This document shows positions 48,271 through 55,647 of a stretch of DNA of 64,000 nt, piece by piece. Both the position numbers and the translations under genes were made by a program. Origin of the DNA: Bradyrhizobium sp. cir1 (GTDB lineage Bacteria > Pseudomonadota > Alphaproteobacteria > Rhizobiales > Xanthobacteraceae); assembly GCF_014198245.1 (NCBI RefSeq), contig NZ_JACIHE010000001.1:62001-126000 (forward strand). Direction: 5' to 3'. A model generated the notes under the pieces. It was not told the DNA's origin, did not search any database, and saw only the letters and a program-made list of their open reading frames with translations. How positions within the stretch are numbered: the stretch's first letter is position 1; every line of letters begins with the position of its first letter.

Positions 48271-48756
48271 CTACAGCTTGTAGCCGATCTTCCTCAGGAG
48301 GTCCTTCCGCCACGCAATGTCGGCGTCGGTCTCGATACCCAGCGGTGAGGCGCCATCCACTACGCCGAGCACGCCACGGCCGAGCTCCGTTTGCGCGACG
48401 ATCACCTGCGTCGGGTTGGCCGTCGCGCAGTAGATGCGGCAGACCTCCGGCACCGAGCGCACGGCAGCCAGGACGTTGACCGGAAAGAAGCCGTCGCCCA
48501 GGAAGATCAGAAAAGTGTGGCCGGCGCCGATGGCCAATGCGTTGTTGCGGGCGTGAGTGAGGGCCGCTTCGTCATTGCCCGACCAGCGCACCAGCCGCTT
48601 GCCGGAGGCCTCGCAGAAGGCCAGCCCGAAGCGGATGCCCGGAACCGTGCCAACGAGCGCCTCGTGGAGGTCTTCCACGGTCTTGATGAAATGCGACTGA
48701 CCGAAGATGAAGTTGGCCGCGTCCGGCTTGACGATGGGTACGACGGTGAGTTCCAT
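48271..48756 (-). CDS. Adenosine-specific kinase family protein (COG1839/PF04008 type)
   Basis: 161 residues, with the highly conserved family sequence: VPIVKPDAANFIFGQSHFIKTVEDLHEAL, VPGIRFGLAFCEASGKRLVR, ALAIGAGHTFLIFLGDGFFPVNVLAAVRSVPEVCRIYCATANPTQVIVAQTELGRGVLGVVDG and the end RKDLLRKIGYKL. As I know it the family is mainly archaeal and in scattered bacteria, named from an adenosine-binding archaeal structure; its reaction is not well established. The ATG at 48756 has a GGAGGAGCG ribosome-binding site. It is the last gene of a three-gene minus-strand operon with a TrpF-like and an RNase Z-like protein, so a nucleotide-related role is plausible. Confidence 0.88.
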   Translation of the reverse strand: MELTVVPIVKPDAANFIFGQSHFIKTVEDLHEALVGTVPGIRFGLAFCEASGKRLVRWSGNDEAALTHARNNALAIGAGHTFLIFLGDGFFPVNVLAAVRSVPEVCRIYCATANPTQVIVAQTELGRGVLGVVDGASPLGIETDADIAWRKDLLRKIGYKL

Positions 48757-48793
48757 GGTCGCGCTCCTCCAGGGGAGAGCTACACGATGCATG

Positions 48794-49474
48794 TTAGGCC
48801 GACGGAAAGCGATTGTCAGCCGCTGCCCGAGCCGCTTCGTGGAACCGGCGGACTCGCTCCAGGTCCTTGGCATGCGAACCGTCCTGATCCGTCTTCGTCT
48901 TGGAGTCGACGCCGGCTGGACGGACAGTTCGGATCGCTCCTGCGACGTTGTCCGGTCCGAGTCCGCCTGCGAGGACGACCGGAACACCGACGACCTCGAC
49001 GATGCGGCGACTGATATTCCAATCATGCGTCACGCCGAGCGCACCGATCTGCTTGTCCGTGGACCGATAGCTGTCGAGCAGCAGAAAGTCTGCAATGCCA
49101 ACGTAGCTCTGGGCAATCGCGACGCTTTCCTCGGAGAACACCGGTATGCTTCTCATCACGACGATCCCGGGCAACATGCGTTTGAGCGAAACAACATCTT
49201 GCGGGGAAAGCAGTTCGGCGCTGGCTCCCAAATGGACGATCGCGGGGTTGAGCTCGCGCGCCCGCGACGCAATCAAGGAGAGATCGCGGGTCAGAAACAG
49301 TGCCGAGAATTTCGATGGCGGTACAATTGCCGCGCCGATCTTGGAAGCCGCCGAGATCGGCAGTTCGCGCGGAAATTGGCCGTCTCCGACGAGCACGCCG
49401 ATATGGTCGACACCAATGGCCGAAAGTGCTGACGCCTCTTCGGGGGTGGAGATTTCATAAATCTGGGTCAACAT
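48794..49474 (-). CDS. TrpF-like TIM-barrel protein lacking the catalytic cysteine
   Basis: 226 residues. It aligns with phosphoribosylanthranilate isomerase: MLTQIYEISTPEEASALSAIGVDHIGVLV (compare KICGIT...), DFLLLDS with the general acid Asp134, GVTHDWNISRRI, and VVLAGGLGPDNVAGAIRTVRPAGVD for phosphate binding. The catalytic Cys of the KICG motif is replaced (QIYE, Tyr6). As there is no trp cluster nearby, it probably does another sugar-phosphate isomerisation, not tryptophan synthesis. It lies 21 bp after the RNase Z-like gene and 37 bp before the adenosine-kinase-family gene. Confidence 0.78.
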   Translation of the reverse strand: MLTQIYEISTPEEASALSAIGVDHIGVLVGDGQFPRELPISAASKIGAAIVPPSKFSALFLTRDLSLIASRARELNPAIVHLGASAELLSPQDVVSLKRMLPGIVVMRSIPVFSEESVAIAQSYVGIADFLLLDSYRSTDKQIGALGVTHDWNISRRIVEVVGVPVVLAGGLGPDNVAGAIRTVRPAGVDSKTKTDQDGSHAKDLERVRRFHEAARAAADNRFPSA

Positions 49475-49495
49475 CGCGCGTAACCTCTCCGAGTC

Positions 49496-50500
49496 TCAGG
49501 CGCAAGATGCCCCGAACGCCGCCATCACCTCGGCCAGCATCCGCTCCTGCTCTCCCGCATAGCGCGGAGAGAAGTGAAAGGGCTCGACGCGGCGGACATT
49601 GGCTTCCCGCGCGATTTCTCCGGCAGCCGTGGTGGTAAGATGAGCCCGGTCCCGCGCCAACGCGGCGTCCGCGTCCGCAAACGCCGCCTCGATGAAGAGG
49701 ATGTCCGCATTCTGAATCAGCGCCACGATGGCGGCACGATTGGCCGGCGTGTCGGCAACGTCGGTCACATAGGCGATTTTCTGCCCGGCAGTGACCGTCA
49801 CGATGTCGCGCAGGCTTGCGAGTGGCACGAGTCGATCCGACTTGGCCGCTTCTTCGATACGGATCAAATGATCGTCGGCGCGACGCTCGACGACGGCCTT
49901 CTTCAGCGAGAGCAACCAGGGACCGACGGGTAGCCCGCGCTCCGACAGCCTGTTCTTCCAAACGTTGACATGGGCCGCTTCCTGCAGTGCAAAGCCGAGG
50001 CAGGGCGTGCCATGCTCAAGTATCGCGGCTGACACGCGATGGGTCGGTTCTTTGCAGAGTACGCCCGCAATGGTCTTGCGAGAGACGGATGGCTCTGCCG
50101 CGAAGCCCTTCCTCAGCCGGAACCGCGTTGTGGAGATGGAATTTTCCGCTCCAAGTTCGCTGACATCGAAAACAAGATCGCAGGGATAGTTTTCGACCAG
50201 GTTCCAGCGATAGGCCCGAAGCTTGTGGAAGACGTGCTCGGCAAAGCCGGGCGGACCGAACAGCTGCACCGATTTCTCGTGCCCGACGAGCAAACGCAGC
50301 AGATGGTCGAAGCCAACGAAATGATCGATATGCGCATGCGAGACAAAGACCTGGTCGACGCGTCGGATCTTCCGTGGCGCCAGGGAGGCAATCTCTCCAA
50401 TATCGAACAGCAGACTTCGCTTCTCGAACAGCGTTTCGACATAGACCGTCGGATCGCCGTAGCGACCGTTGACCAGGCTCGGATGGAAAAGCGGTCGCAT
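49496..50500 (-). CDS. RNase Z-like metallo-beta-lactamase-fold hydrolase
   Basis: 334 residues, cytosolic. Metal-binding HAHIDH (55-60, in VFVSHAHIDHFVGFDHLLRLL), then the LEHGTPCLGFAL, AYVTDVADT and EPFHFSPRYAGE segments supply the remaining ligands. It resembles tRNase Z/arylsulfatase-like hydrolases in the loop GPPGFAEHVFHKLRAYRWNL, but the flexible tRNA-binding arm is not evident, so a nucleotide- or phosphodiester-hydrolysing role is only likely. First gene of the three-gene operon; the YbhB gene diverges upstream with a 116-bp gap. Confidence 0.85.
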   Translation of the reverse strand: MRPLFHPSLVNGRYGDPTVYVETLFEKRSLLFDIGEIASLAPRKIRRVDQVFVSHAHIDHFVGFDHLLRLLVGHEKSVQLFGPPGFAEHVFHKLRAYRWNLVENYPCDLVFDVSELGAENSISTTRFRLRKGFAAEPSVSRKTIAGVLCKEPTHRVSAAILEHGTPCLGFALQEAAHVNVWKNRLSERGLPVGPWLLSLKKAVVERRADDHLIRIEEAAKSDRLVPLASLRDIVTVTAGQKIAYVTDVADTPANRAAIVALIQNADILFIEAAFADADAALARDRAHLTTTAAGEIAREANVRRVEPFHFSPRYAGEQERMLAEVMAAFGASCA

Positions 50501-50616
50501 GACGAGCTATTCTGCTGCAACAGTCCCAATGCGTCTCCCCTCATCTTAGGGGACGGATGGATTCCGCACCAGGCAGGACCGAGCTAGAATACATCATTCG
50601 GATCGAGGAGAGAGCC

Positions 50617-51066
50617 ATGAAACTCGTTTCAAGCGCCTTCGCCGATGGTGCCGCAATTCCGCGACGGTTTACCTGTGATGGCGAAAATCTTTCGCCACCT
50701 CTGCAATGGAGCGACGCGCCGGAGGGGGCGCGGAGTCTTGTCCTGCTCTGCGACGATCCCGATGCGCCTGCCGGCAAATGGCATCATTGGGCAGTCTACA
50801 ACATTCCGCCGGCGGTCACGGAATTTGCGATCAACGCCGCGCAGAACGCCAGAATGAAGCAAGCCGTCAACGATTTTCGGAAGGTGGGCTATGGCGGCCC
50901 GTGTCCACCGCATGGCCATGGGCCTCATCATTATCACTTCCGACTGCTTGCCCTCTCGATTGAGAGCCTGCCGGCAAAGGCCAATGCATCCTGCGGCGAC
51001 ATCGAGCGAGAGGCGCGCAAACACGTGATCGCGGAAGCGACCCTCGTCGGTTGGTATGAGAGGTAG
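50617..51066 (+). CDS. YbhB/YbcL (Raf-kinase-inhibitor-like, PEBP) protein
   Basis: 149 residues of the phosphatidylethanolamine-binding fold: IPRRFTCDGENLSPPLQWSDAPEGARSLVLLCDDPDAPAGKWHHWAVYNIPP, then YGGPCPPHGHGPHHYHFRLLAL. The anion-binding DPDAP and PPHG..HHY motifs are intact. Its cellular ligand is unknown. The start is the ATG at 50617 with GAGGAGAG upstream; an earlier frame adds 20 residues without family support. Divergent from the RNase Z-like operon and convergent with the glutamine synthetase gene. Confidence 0.9.
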   Translation: MKLVSSAFADGAAIPRRFTCDGENLSPPLQWSDAPEGARSLVLLCDDPDAPAGKWHHWAVYNIPPAVTEFAINAAQNARMKQAVNDFRKVGYGGPCPPHGHGPHHYHFRLLALSIESLPAKANASCGDIEREARKHVIAEATLVGWYER

Positions 51067-51079
51067 GCGAAAGAATGCC

Positions 51080-52510
51080 CTAGATGTCGTAGTAGAGATG
51101 GAACTCGTAAGGATGCGGTCGCAGCCGGATCGGGTCGACCTCCTTCTTGCGCTTGTAGTCGAGCCAGGTTTCGATCACGTCGGCGGTGAAGACATCCCCG
51201 CGTAGCATGAATGCGTGATCGCGCTCGAGCGCGTCGAGCGCCTGGTCCAGCGATCCCGGCGTGGACTTCACCTCCTTCGCCTCCGCAGTCGGGAGGTCGT
51301 AGAGATTCTTGTCGATCGGGCTGCCAGGGTCGATCCGCATTTCGATACCGTCGAGGCCGGCCATCAGCATTGCAGCGAAGGCCAGGTAGGGATTACAGGA
51401 CGGATCGGGTGAACGAAACTCGACACGCTTTGCGCGCGGATTCGGCGAATACATCGGAATCCGGCAGCAGGCGGAGCGATTGCGCTGGGAGTAGACGAGG
51501 TTGATCGGAGCTTCATAACCCGGCACCAGGCGCCGGTAGGAGTTCGTGGTGGGGGCGCAGAGCCCGCACAACGCCCAGGCGTGGCTCAAAAGCCCGCCGA
51601 TATAGTAGCGCGCGAGCTGGCTCAGCTCGGCGTAGTCGCCCTTGTCGTAGAACAAATTCGTCTCGCCCTTCCAGAGCGACTGGTGAACGTGCATGCCCGA
51701 AGCGTTGTCCTCGAACAGCGGCTTCGGCATGAATGTCGCGGTCTTGCCATGCTGATGTGCGGTGTTCTTGACCACGTATTTGTAGATCATCAGATTGTCG
51801 GCCATGCGGGTCAGCGTGGTGAAGCGCATGTCGATCTCGTTCTGGCCGCCGGTCGCGACCTCATGGTGATGGGCCTCGATCTGGATCCCCAGAGATTCCA
51901 TCGTCAGCACCATTTCGGTGCGTAGCGCCTGCATGCTGTCGGTTGGAGGAACGGGAAAGTACCCCTCTTTCGGGCGCGGCTTGTGGCCGAGATTCGGTCC
52001 TTCATCCGTGCCGGTGTTCCAGCTGCCTTCGCTGGAGTCGATTGCGTGCATGGCGAAGTTGATGCCCTGTCCGTAGCGGACTTCGTCGAAGACGAAGAAC
52101 TCGGCCTCCGGGCCGAAATAGCTCGTATCGGCACGCCCGGTACCCTTAAGGTAGGTCTCGGCCTTCTGGGCGATGTAGCGGGGGTCCCGGCTATAGGATT
52201 GGCCGGTCACGGGGTCGCGGATGTTGCAGATGAGAACCAGGGTCTTGGCCGGACTATAGGGGTCGAAGAAGGCCGTCGTCGGATCCGGGACGACGAGCAT
52301 GTCGCTTTCCTGGATCTCCTGGAAGCCGCGGATCGATGAGCCATCGAATCCAATGCCCTCATTGAGTGCATCGGCATTCACCGCGCTCGGCGGCACGGAA
52401 AAATGTTGCCACGTCCCCGGCAGGTCGGTGAACCGCAAATCGATCATCTGGACTTTCTCGTCCGTAATCGCCTTCACGAGGTCTTCGGTTGTCGTACATT
52501 TCGCAACCAT
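51080..52510 (-). CDS. glnA: Type I glutamine synthetase (no glnB partner nearby)
   Basis: ATP-dependent condensation of ammonia and glutamate. 476 residues, dodecamer type. Visible: [89 protein letters not shown], and [13 protein letters not shown] with the adenylylation Tyr404. This fits GSI-beta regulated by adenylylation. Rhizobia usually carry glnB-glnA together; glnB is not next to this copy, so it may be a second paralogue. Neighbours are stress-type and unknown genes. Confidence 0.9.
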   Translation of the reverse strand: MVAKCTTTEDLVKAITDEKVQMIDLRFTDLPGTWQHFSVPPSAVNADALNEGIGFDGSSIRGFQEIQESDMLVVPDPTTAFFDPYSPAKTLVLICNIRDPVTGQSYSRDPRYIAQKAETYLKGTGRADTSYFGPEAEFFVFDEVRYGQGINFAMHAIDSSEGSWNTGTDEGPNLGHKPRPKEGYFPVPPTDSMQALRTEMVLTMESLGIQIEAHHHEVATGGQNEIDMRFTTLTRMADNLMIYKYVVKNTAHQHGKTATFMPKPLFEDNASGMHVHQSLWKGETNLFYDKGDYAELSQLARYYIGGLLSHAWALCGLCAPTTNSYRRLVPGYEAPINLVYSQRNRSACCRIPMYSPNPRAKRVEFRSPDPSCNPYLAFAAMLMAGLDGIEMRIDPGSPIDKNLYDLPTAEAKEVKSTPGSLDQALDALERDHAFMLRGDVFTADVIETWLDYKRKKEVDPIRLRPHPYEFHLYYDI

Positions 52511-52636
52511 GGCTTCGCTCCCAGGTCAGCGTCCCGAGATCGCGTAGCCGTTCGGCCGCAACCTAGCGGCTCGCGACGGACTGTGGTCCACGTTCGGCGT
52601 TGTCGCCGCAGTCAGGCAAGCTTTGCGCGCCGGCAG

Positions 52637-52819
52637 TCAGCTTTGGTGCGGCCCGCGCATCAGCTTCATCGCATCTTCGATGTGCCGCCAGGTTTTTGCC
52701 AATTCGAGCTCGCCCTTCTGCTCGAGGTCGATGGCGTTTTGAGCGGCTTCCGCAATGGCCTTGGGGCCATGGGCTTCCAGCAACTGCCGCGCATAGTCGT
52801 GGATTTCCATTTCTCGCAT
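52637..52819 (-). CDS. Small helical hypothetical protein (60 aa)
   Basis: Sequence runs from MREMEIHDYARQLLEAHG through a helix (AIAEAAQNAIDLEQKGELELAKTWRHIEDAMKLM). A GGGAGATG ribosome-binding site precedes the ATG at 52819. It is a compact, charged helical hairpin with no family I recognise, though similar short MEIHDYAR... proteins are common in Bradyrhizobium. Divergent from the SPW gene and 126 bp downstream in map order of the glutamine synthetase start. Confidence 0.7.
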   Translation of the reverse strand: MREMEIHDYARQLLEAHGPKAIAEAAQNAIDLEQKGELELAKTWRHIEDAMKLMRGPHQS

Positions 52820-53064
52820 GGCGTCATCTCCCTCTGCTCCGGGCGCGAACTTCCGCGGCACCGGGAACGGTCGACATTGACACCTGTCTAGCGGCGACAG
52901 TCTGCATCCGGGTGCGCCGCACTCGCAAGGGCCCTCTCCGGGCATGGGCGGCTGGCCTTGGACGCCGGCTCCCGGACCGGCCCTCGCGGCAACACAACGC
53001 AGGCCGGACGGATGGTTCATCGTCGGTGCGCCCCCATATGAATACCAGAAGGGAGGTGAGCATC

Positions 53065-53427
53065 ATGCGCATCCAACATTGGCAAGACGCTGCCAGCCTG
53101 TTGGTGGGCGTATGGCTGGTCCTGTCATCCTTTGTCCTCGGCTTGTCCGGGGCGGCGGTCTGGATCACCATCGCGCTCGGGCTCGGTGTCATGCTGTTTG
53201 CCGTAGAGGCCTTTGTCATCCCGTCCTACCTGGAAGAGTGGGGCGAAATGCTGCTGGGCCTGGCGCTTGTGCTGGTGCCTTGGACCATTGGCTATGACCA
53301 GGCAGCAGCCACGGCGAGCAGCGTATTGTCGGGCCTGCTGGTGATCTTGTTTGGTGGCTGGGAGCTGACGACCGATCGTGACTTCAGCGCCTGGTGGCAC
53401 GATCGCTGGCATCACCCGGCCGGCTGA
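53065..53427 (+). CDS. SPW-repeat membrane protein
   Basis: 120 residues with four predicted membrane helices in two SPW-type repeats (HWQDAASLLVGVWLVLSSFVLGLS and EWGEMLLGLALVLVPWTIGY). The family is of unknown function; it is often upregulated with stress genes. The ATG at 53065 has GGGAGG 8 nt upstream. A frame upstream at 53038 is less likely. It ends convergent to the MHS transporter gene. Confidence 0.85.
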   Translation: MRIQHWQDAASLLVGVWLVLSSFVLGLSGAAVWITIALGLGVMLFAVEAFVIPSYLEEWGEMLLGLALVLVPWTIGYDQAAATASSVLSGLLVILFGGWELTTDRDFSAWWHDRWHHPAG

Positions 53428-53539
53428 CAAGAGCAATCGGTCAAACTCTCCGCCGACCGCTATTGGCTGGCGGCCGGAGGCGCACGCGAGGACAACGCCT
53501 GGGCGTGACGGGGTTCGAATGATCTCGTCGCGCTGATGG

Positions 53540-53583
53540 CTTGGTGCAGGCCTTGCGGATCCTACACCAAGACCTGCACCAAG
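53540..53583. repeat. Inverted repeat with tandem 12-mer, between convergent genes
   Basis: Perfect 11-bp arms CTTGGTGCAGG (53540-53550) and CCTGCACCAAG (53573-53583), loop 22 nt. The 12-mer CACCAAGACCTG is repeated twice in tandem (53565-53588). It lies between convergent SPW and MHS genes; it might act as a bidirectional terminator but has no T run. Confidence 0.6.
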
Positions 53584-53603
53584 ACCTGCACAAGGCTATT
53601 CCG

Positions 53604-54932
53604 TCACGATGCGGTTCGGGGCTCGATCGGCTGCCAGATGCTGATCTTGCGCGTCTCCGGCATCAGGAACAGCGCGAGCAGGAAGCATACCGCGGGGACC
53701 GCGATCGGGTAGATCAACGCGTAGCCGATGCTGCCGGTCGCCGCGAATGCCGCCGACGTAATGAACGGCACCAATCCACCACCCCAGCCATTGCCAATGT
53801 GGTACGGCACCGATACCGACGTGTACCTGATCCTGCCCGGAAAGAATTCCGCCAGGAACGCACCGACCGGCCCGTAGACCATTCCAACGTAGCAAACGAG
53901 GATGAAGATGATGAAGATCGCGGTCGGATAGTTGATGTTGCCGGGCTGCGTGACCGCTCCCAGCCACAGATACAGCGGATAGTAGGTGATCGCGGCGAGC
54001 AGCATGCCGCCCAGGATTACCGGCTTGCGGCCGATCTGATCCGACAGCCAGCCGAAGAAAATCAGGCTCGGTGTCGCAATCAGCAGCGCGGCTCCCACGA
54101 TGTAAGCGGAGTTCAGCGGGTCCACCTTCGAGACCTGCTGAAGGAAGTACAGCGCCCAGAACTGACCGCTGTACCAGACCACGCCCTGTCCGATCAGGAC
54201 CACGATTGCGATCCCGATGAATTTGACGTTCGAACTGAGGAAGGCCTCCTTCCACGGATTCGCCGTCATCTGGCCGCGGGCCCTGATTTCCTGGAAGATC
54301 GGCGTCTCCTGGAGCTGGAGCCGAATGTAGATTGCGATGGCCACAAGCAGGAAGGACACCAGGAACGGAATGCGCCACGCCCATTCGTCGAACGCCTGAT
54401 TGCCGGACCAGGTCCGTGTCAGGATGATCACGGCCAGGGACACGACGATGCCGAGAGTGGGAGAGGTCTGCAGCCAGCCGGTGTAGTAGCCGCGCTTGTC
54501 ATCCGGAACATGCTCTGCGACATAGGTGATGGCGCCGCCATATTCGCCGCCCAAACACAGACCCTGAATCATGCGCAGACCGAACAAAAGGAACGCCGCC
54601 GTCAGACCGATGGACTGGTAGGTCGGGATCAATCCGATTGCTCCCGTACCCAGTCCCATTCCGCTCAGCGTGATGAGGAACGTATATTTTCGCCCGACCC
54701 GGTCGCCCATCCATCCAAAGAGGAAAGCTCCCAACGGACGGATCAGGAATCCTGCAGTGAACAGCGCGATCGTGCTGAGGAGGGCTGCAACCGGGTGGGA
54801 CTGTTCGAAGAACTTGACCGACAGAACTGCGGCCAGGCTGCCAAAGATATAGAAATCATACCATTCGATGACGTTTCCCACCGACGCAGCAACAATCACG
54901 CGGCGAAAATCGCTTGGTACTTGAATTGCCAT
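53604..54932 (-). CDS. MFS transporter, metabolite:H+ symporter (MHS) family
   Basis: 442 residues, twelve helices. The signature FRRVIVAASVGNVIEWYDFYIFGSLAAVLSVKFF and GDRVGRKYTFLITLSGMGLGTGAIGLIPTY, plus RMIQGLCLGGEYGGAITYVAEHVP, are classic MHS (ProP/ShiA/KgtP type) elements. Substrates in the family are organic acids, betaine or shikimate; which one applies here cannot be told. No regulator or catabolic gene is adjacent. Inner membrane. Confidence 0.9.
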   Translation of the reverse strand: MAIQVPSDFRRVIVAASVGNVIEWYDFYIFGSLAAVLSVKFFEQSHPVAALLSTIALFTAGFLIRPLGAFLFGWMGDRVGRKYTFLITLSGMGLGTGAIGLIPTYQSIGLTAAFLLFGLRMIQGLCLGGEYGGAITYVAEHVPDDKRGYYTGWLQTSPTLGIVVSLAVIILTRTWSGNQAFDEWAWRIPFLVSFLLVAIAIYIRLQLQETPIFQEIRARGQMTANPWKEAFLSSNVKFIGIAIVVLIGQGVVWYSGQFWALYFLQQVSKVDPLNSAYIVGAALLIATPSLIFFGWLSDQIGRKPVILGGMLLAAITYYPLYLWLGAVTQPGNINYPTAIFIIFILVCYVGMVYGPVGAFLAEFFPGRIRYTSVSVPYHIGNGWGGGLVPFITSAAFAATGSIGYALIYPIAVPAVCFLLALFLMPETRKISIWQPIEPRTAS

Positions 54933-55316
54933 GTGCTGCTCCTGTCAAATTCGAGCGCTAATCTTGGCGCTTGTCAGCGCCCTTCGCTCGCGCAGTACGC
55001 TTGGTGCGTGACGCCACAGGCGAGATTTGCGAGTTGCGTCCGCAACGCCAAATCTCAGGGAGGCTTGAGCCACCTGAGAAAGAGCTCCAGCGGTCGTTTC
55101 GGTACCGCGAGCTATCACAACCTGCCCGTCTGCCGGGGAGGCGGAGAACCAGTGTAGTCCCGCCGGGGCTGGCGTCTTATGAGACTTTCGGCTCAATCGA
55201 CCGAACCGGGGCTGCCCCGTCCTGAGATGGAACAGTCGCCCATCGCATCCGGCGGTTTTGTCACGAACGAACAGAAAGGCCTCTCAGGCGTTGTGTGGGC
55301 CAACGAGGATCCCACC
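54933..55316. other. Intergenic stretch without a supported gene
   Basis: About 380 bp between the divergent MHS transporter and the DUF2171 gene. Open frames on both strands show no family features. It must hold both promoters. No repeat or RNA element was recognised. Confidence 0.5.
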
Positions 55317-55550
55317 ATGCAGAACATCGCAGAGCATATGGAAGTCATCGGCGCCGACGGCGTCCATGTCGGCACAGTCGATCGCGTCGAGGGCAACCGC
55401 ATCAAGCTGACTAGAAAGGACAGCGGCGAGGGCAGCCACAAGGGCCACCATCACTTCATCGACAAGGGCCTCGTCGCCGATGTCGAAGGCAACAAGGTCC
55501 GCCTGTCGGCCAAGGCGGCTGTCGCCGTGACGATGGAAGAGGAAAAGTAG
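55317..55550 (+). CDS. DUF2171 protein
   Basis: 77 residues. The pattern MQNIAEHMEVIGADGVHVGTVDRVEGNRIKLTRKDSGEGSHKGHHHFIDKGLVADVEGNKVRLSAKAA matches DUF2171, a PRC-barrel-like small protein widespread in Rhizobiales and often near stress genes. Function unknown; the fold suggests a small beta-barrel binding module. The ATG at 55317 is chosen by family start and the GAGG sequence upstream. Confidence 0.85.
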   Translation: MQNIAEHMEVIGADGVHVGTVDRVEGNRIKLTRKDSGEGSHKGHHHFIDKGLVADVEGNKVRLSAKAAVAVTMEEEK

Positions 55551-55647
55551 GGTGCACCCTCTTCGTTCCTGATCTGTACCGCTATTCGGTCGCCTGCACG
55601 TTCCGGTAGCCTCTGCGCCTGTCGCGTATCTTAGGGGTTGCCAGGGA

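Noticed and set aside
53565-53588. Tandem 12-mers as an att site or CRISPR seed
   Set aside because: Only two copies, between convergent genes, no integrase or tRNA; better explained as part of an inverted repeat.
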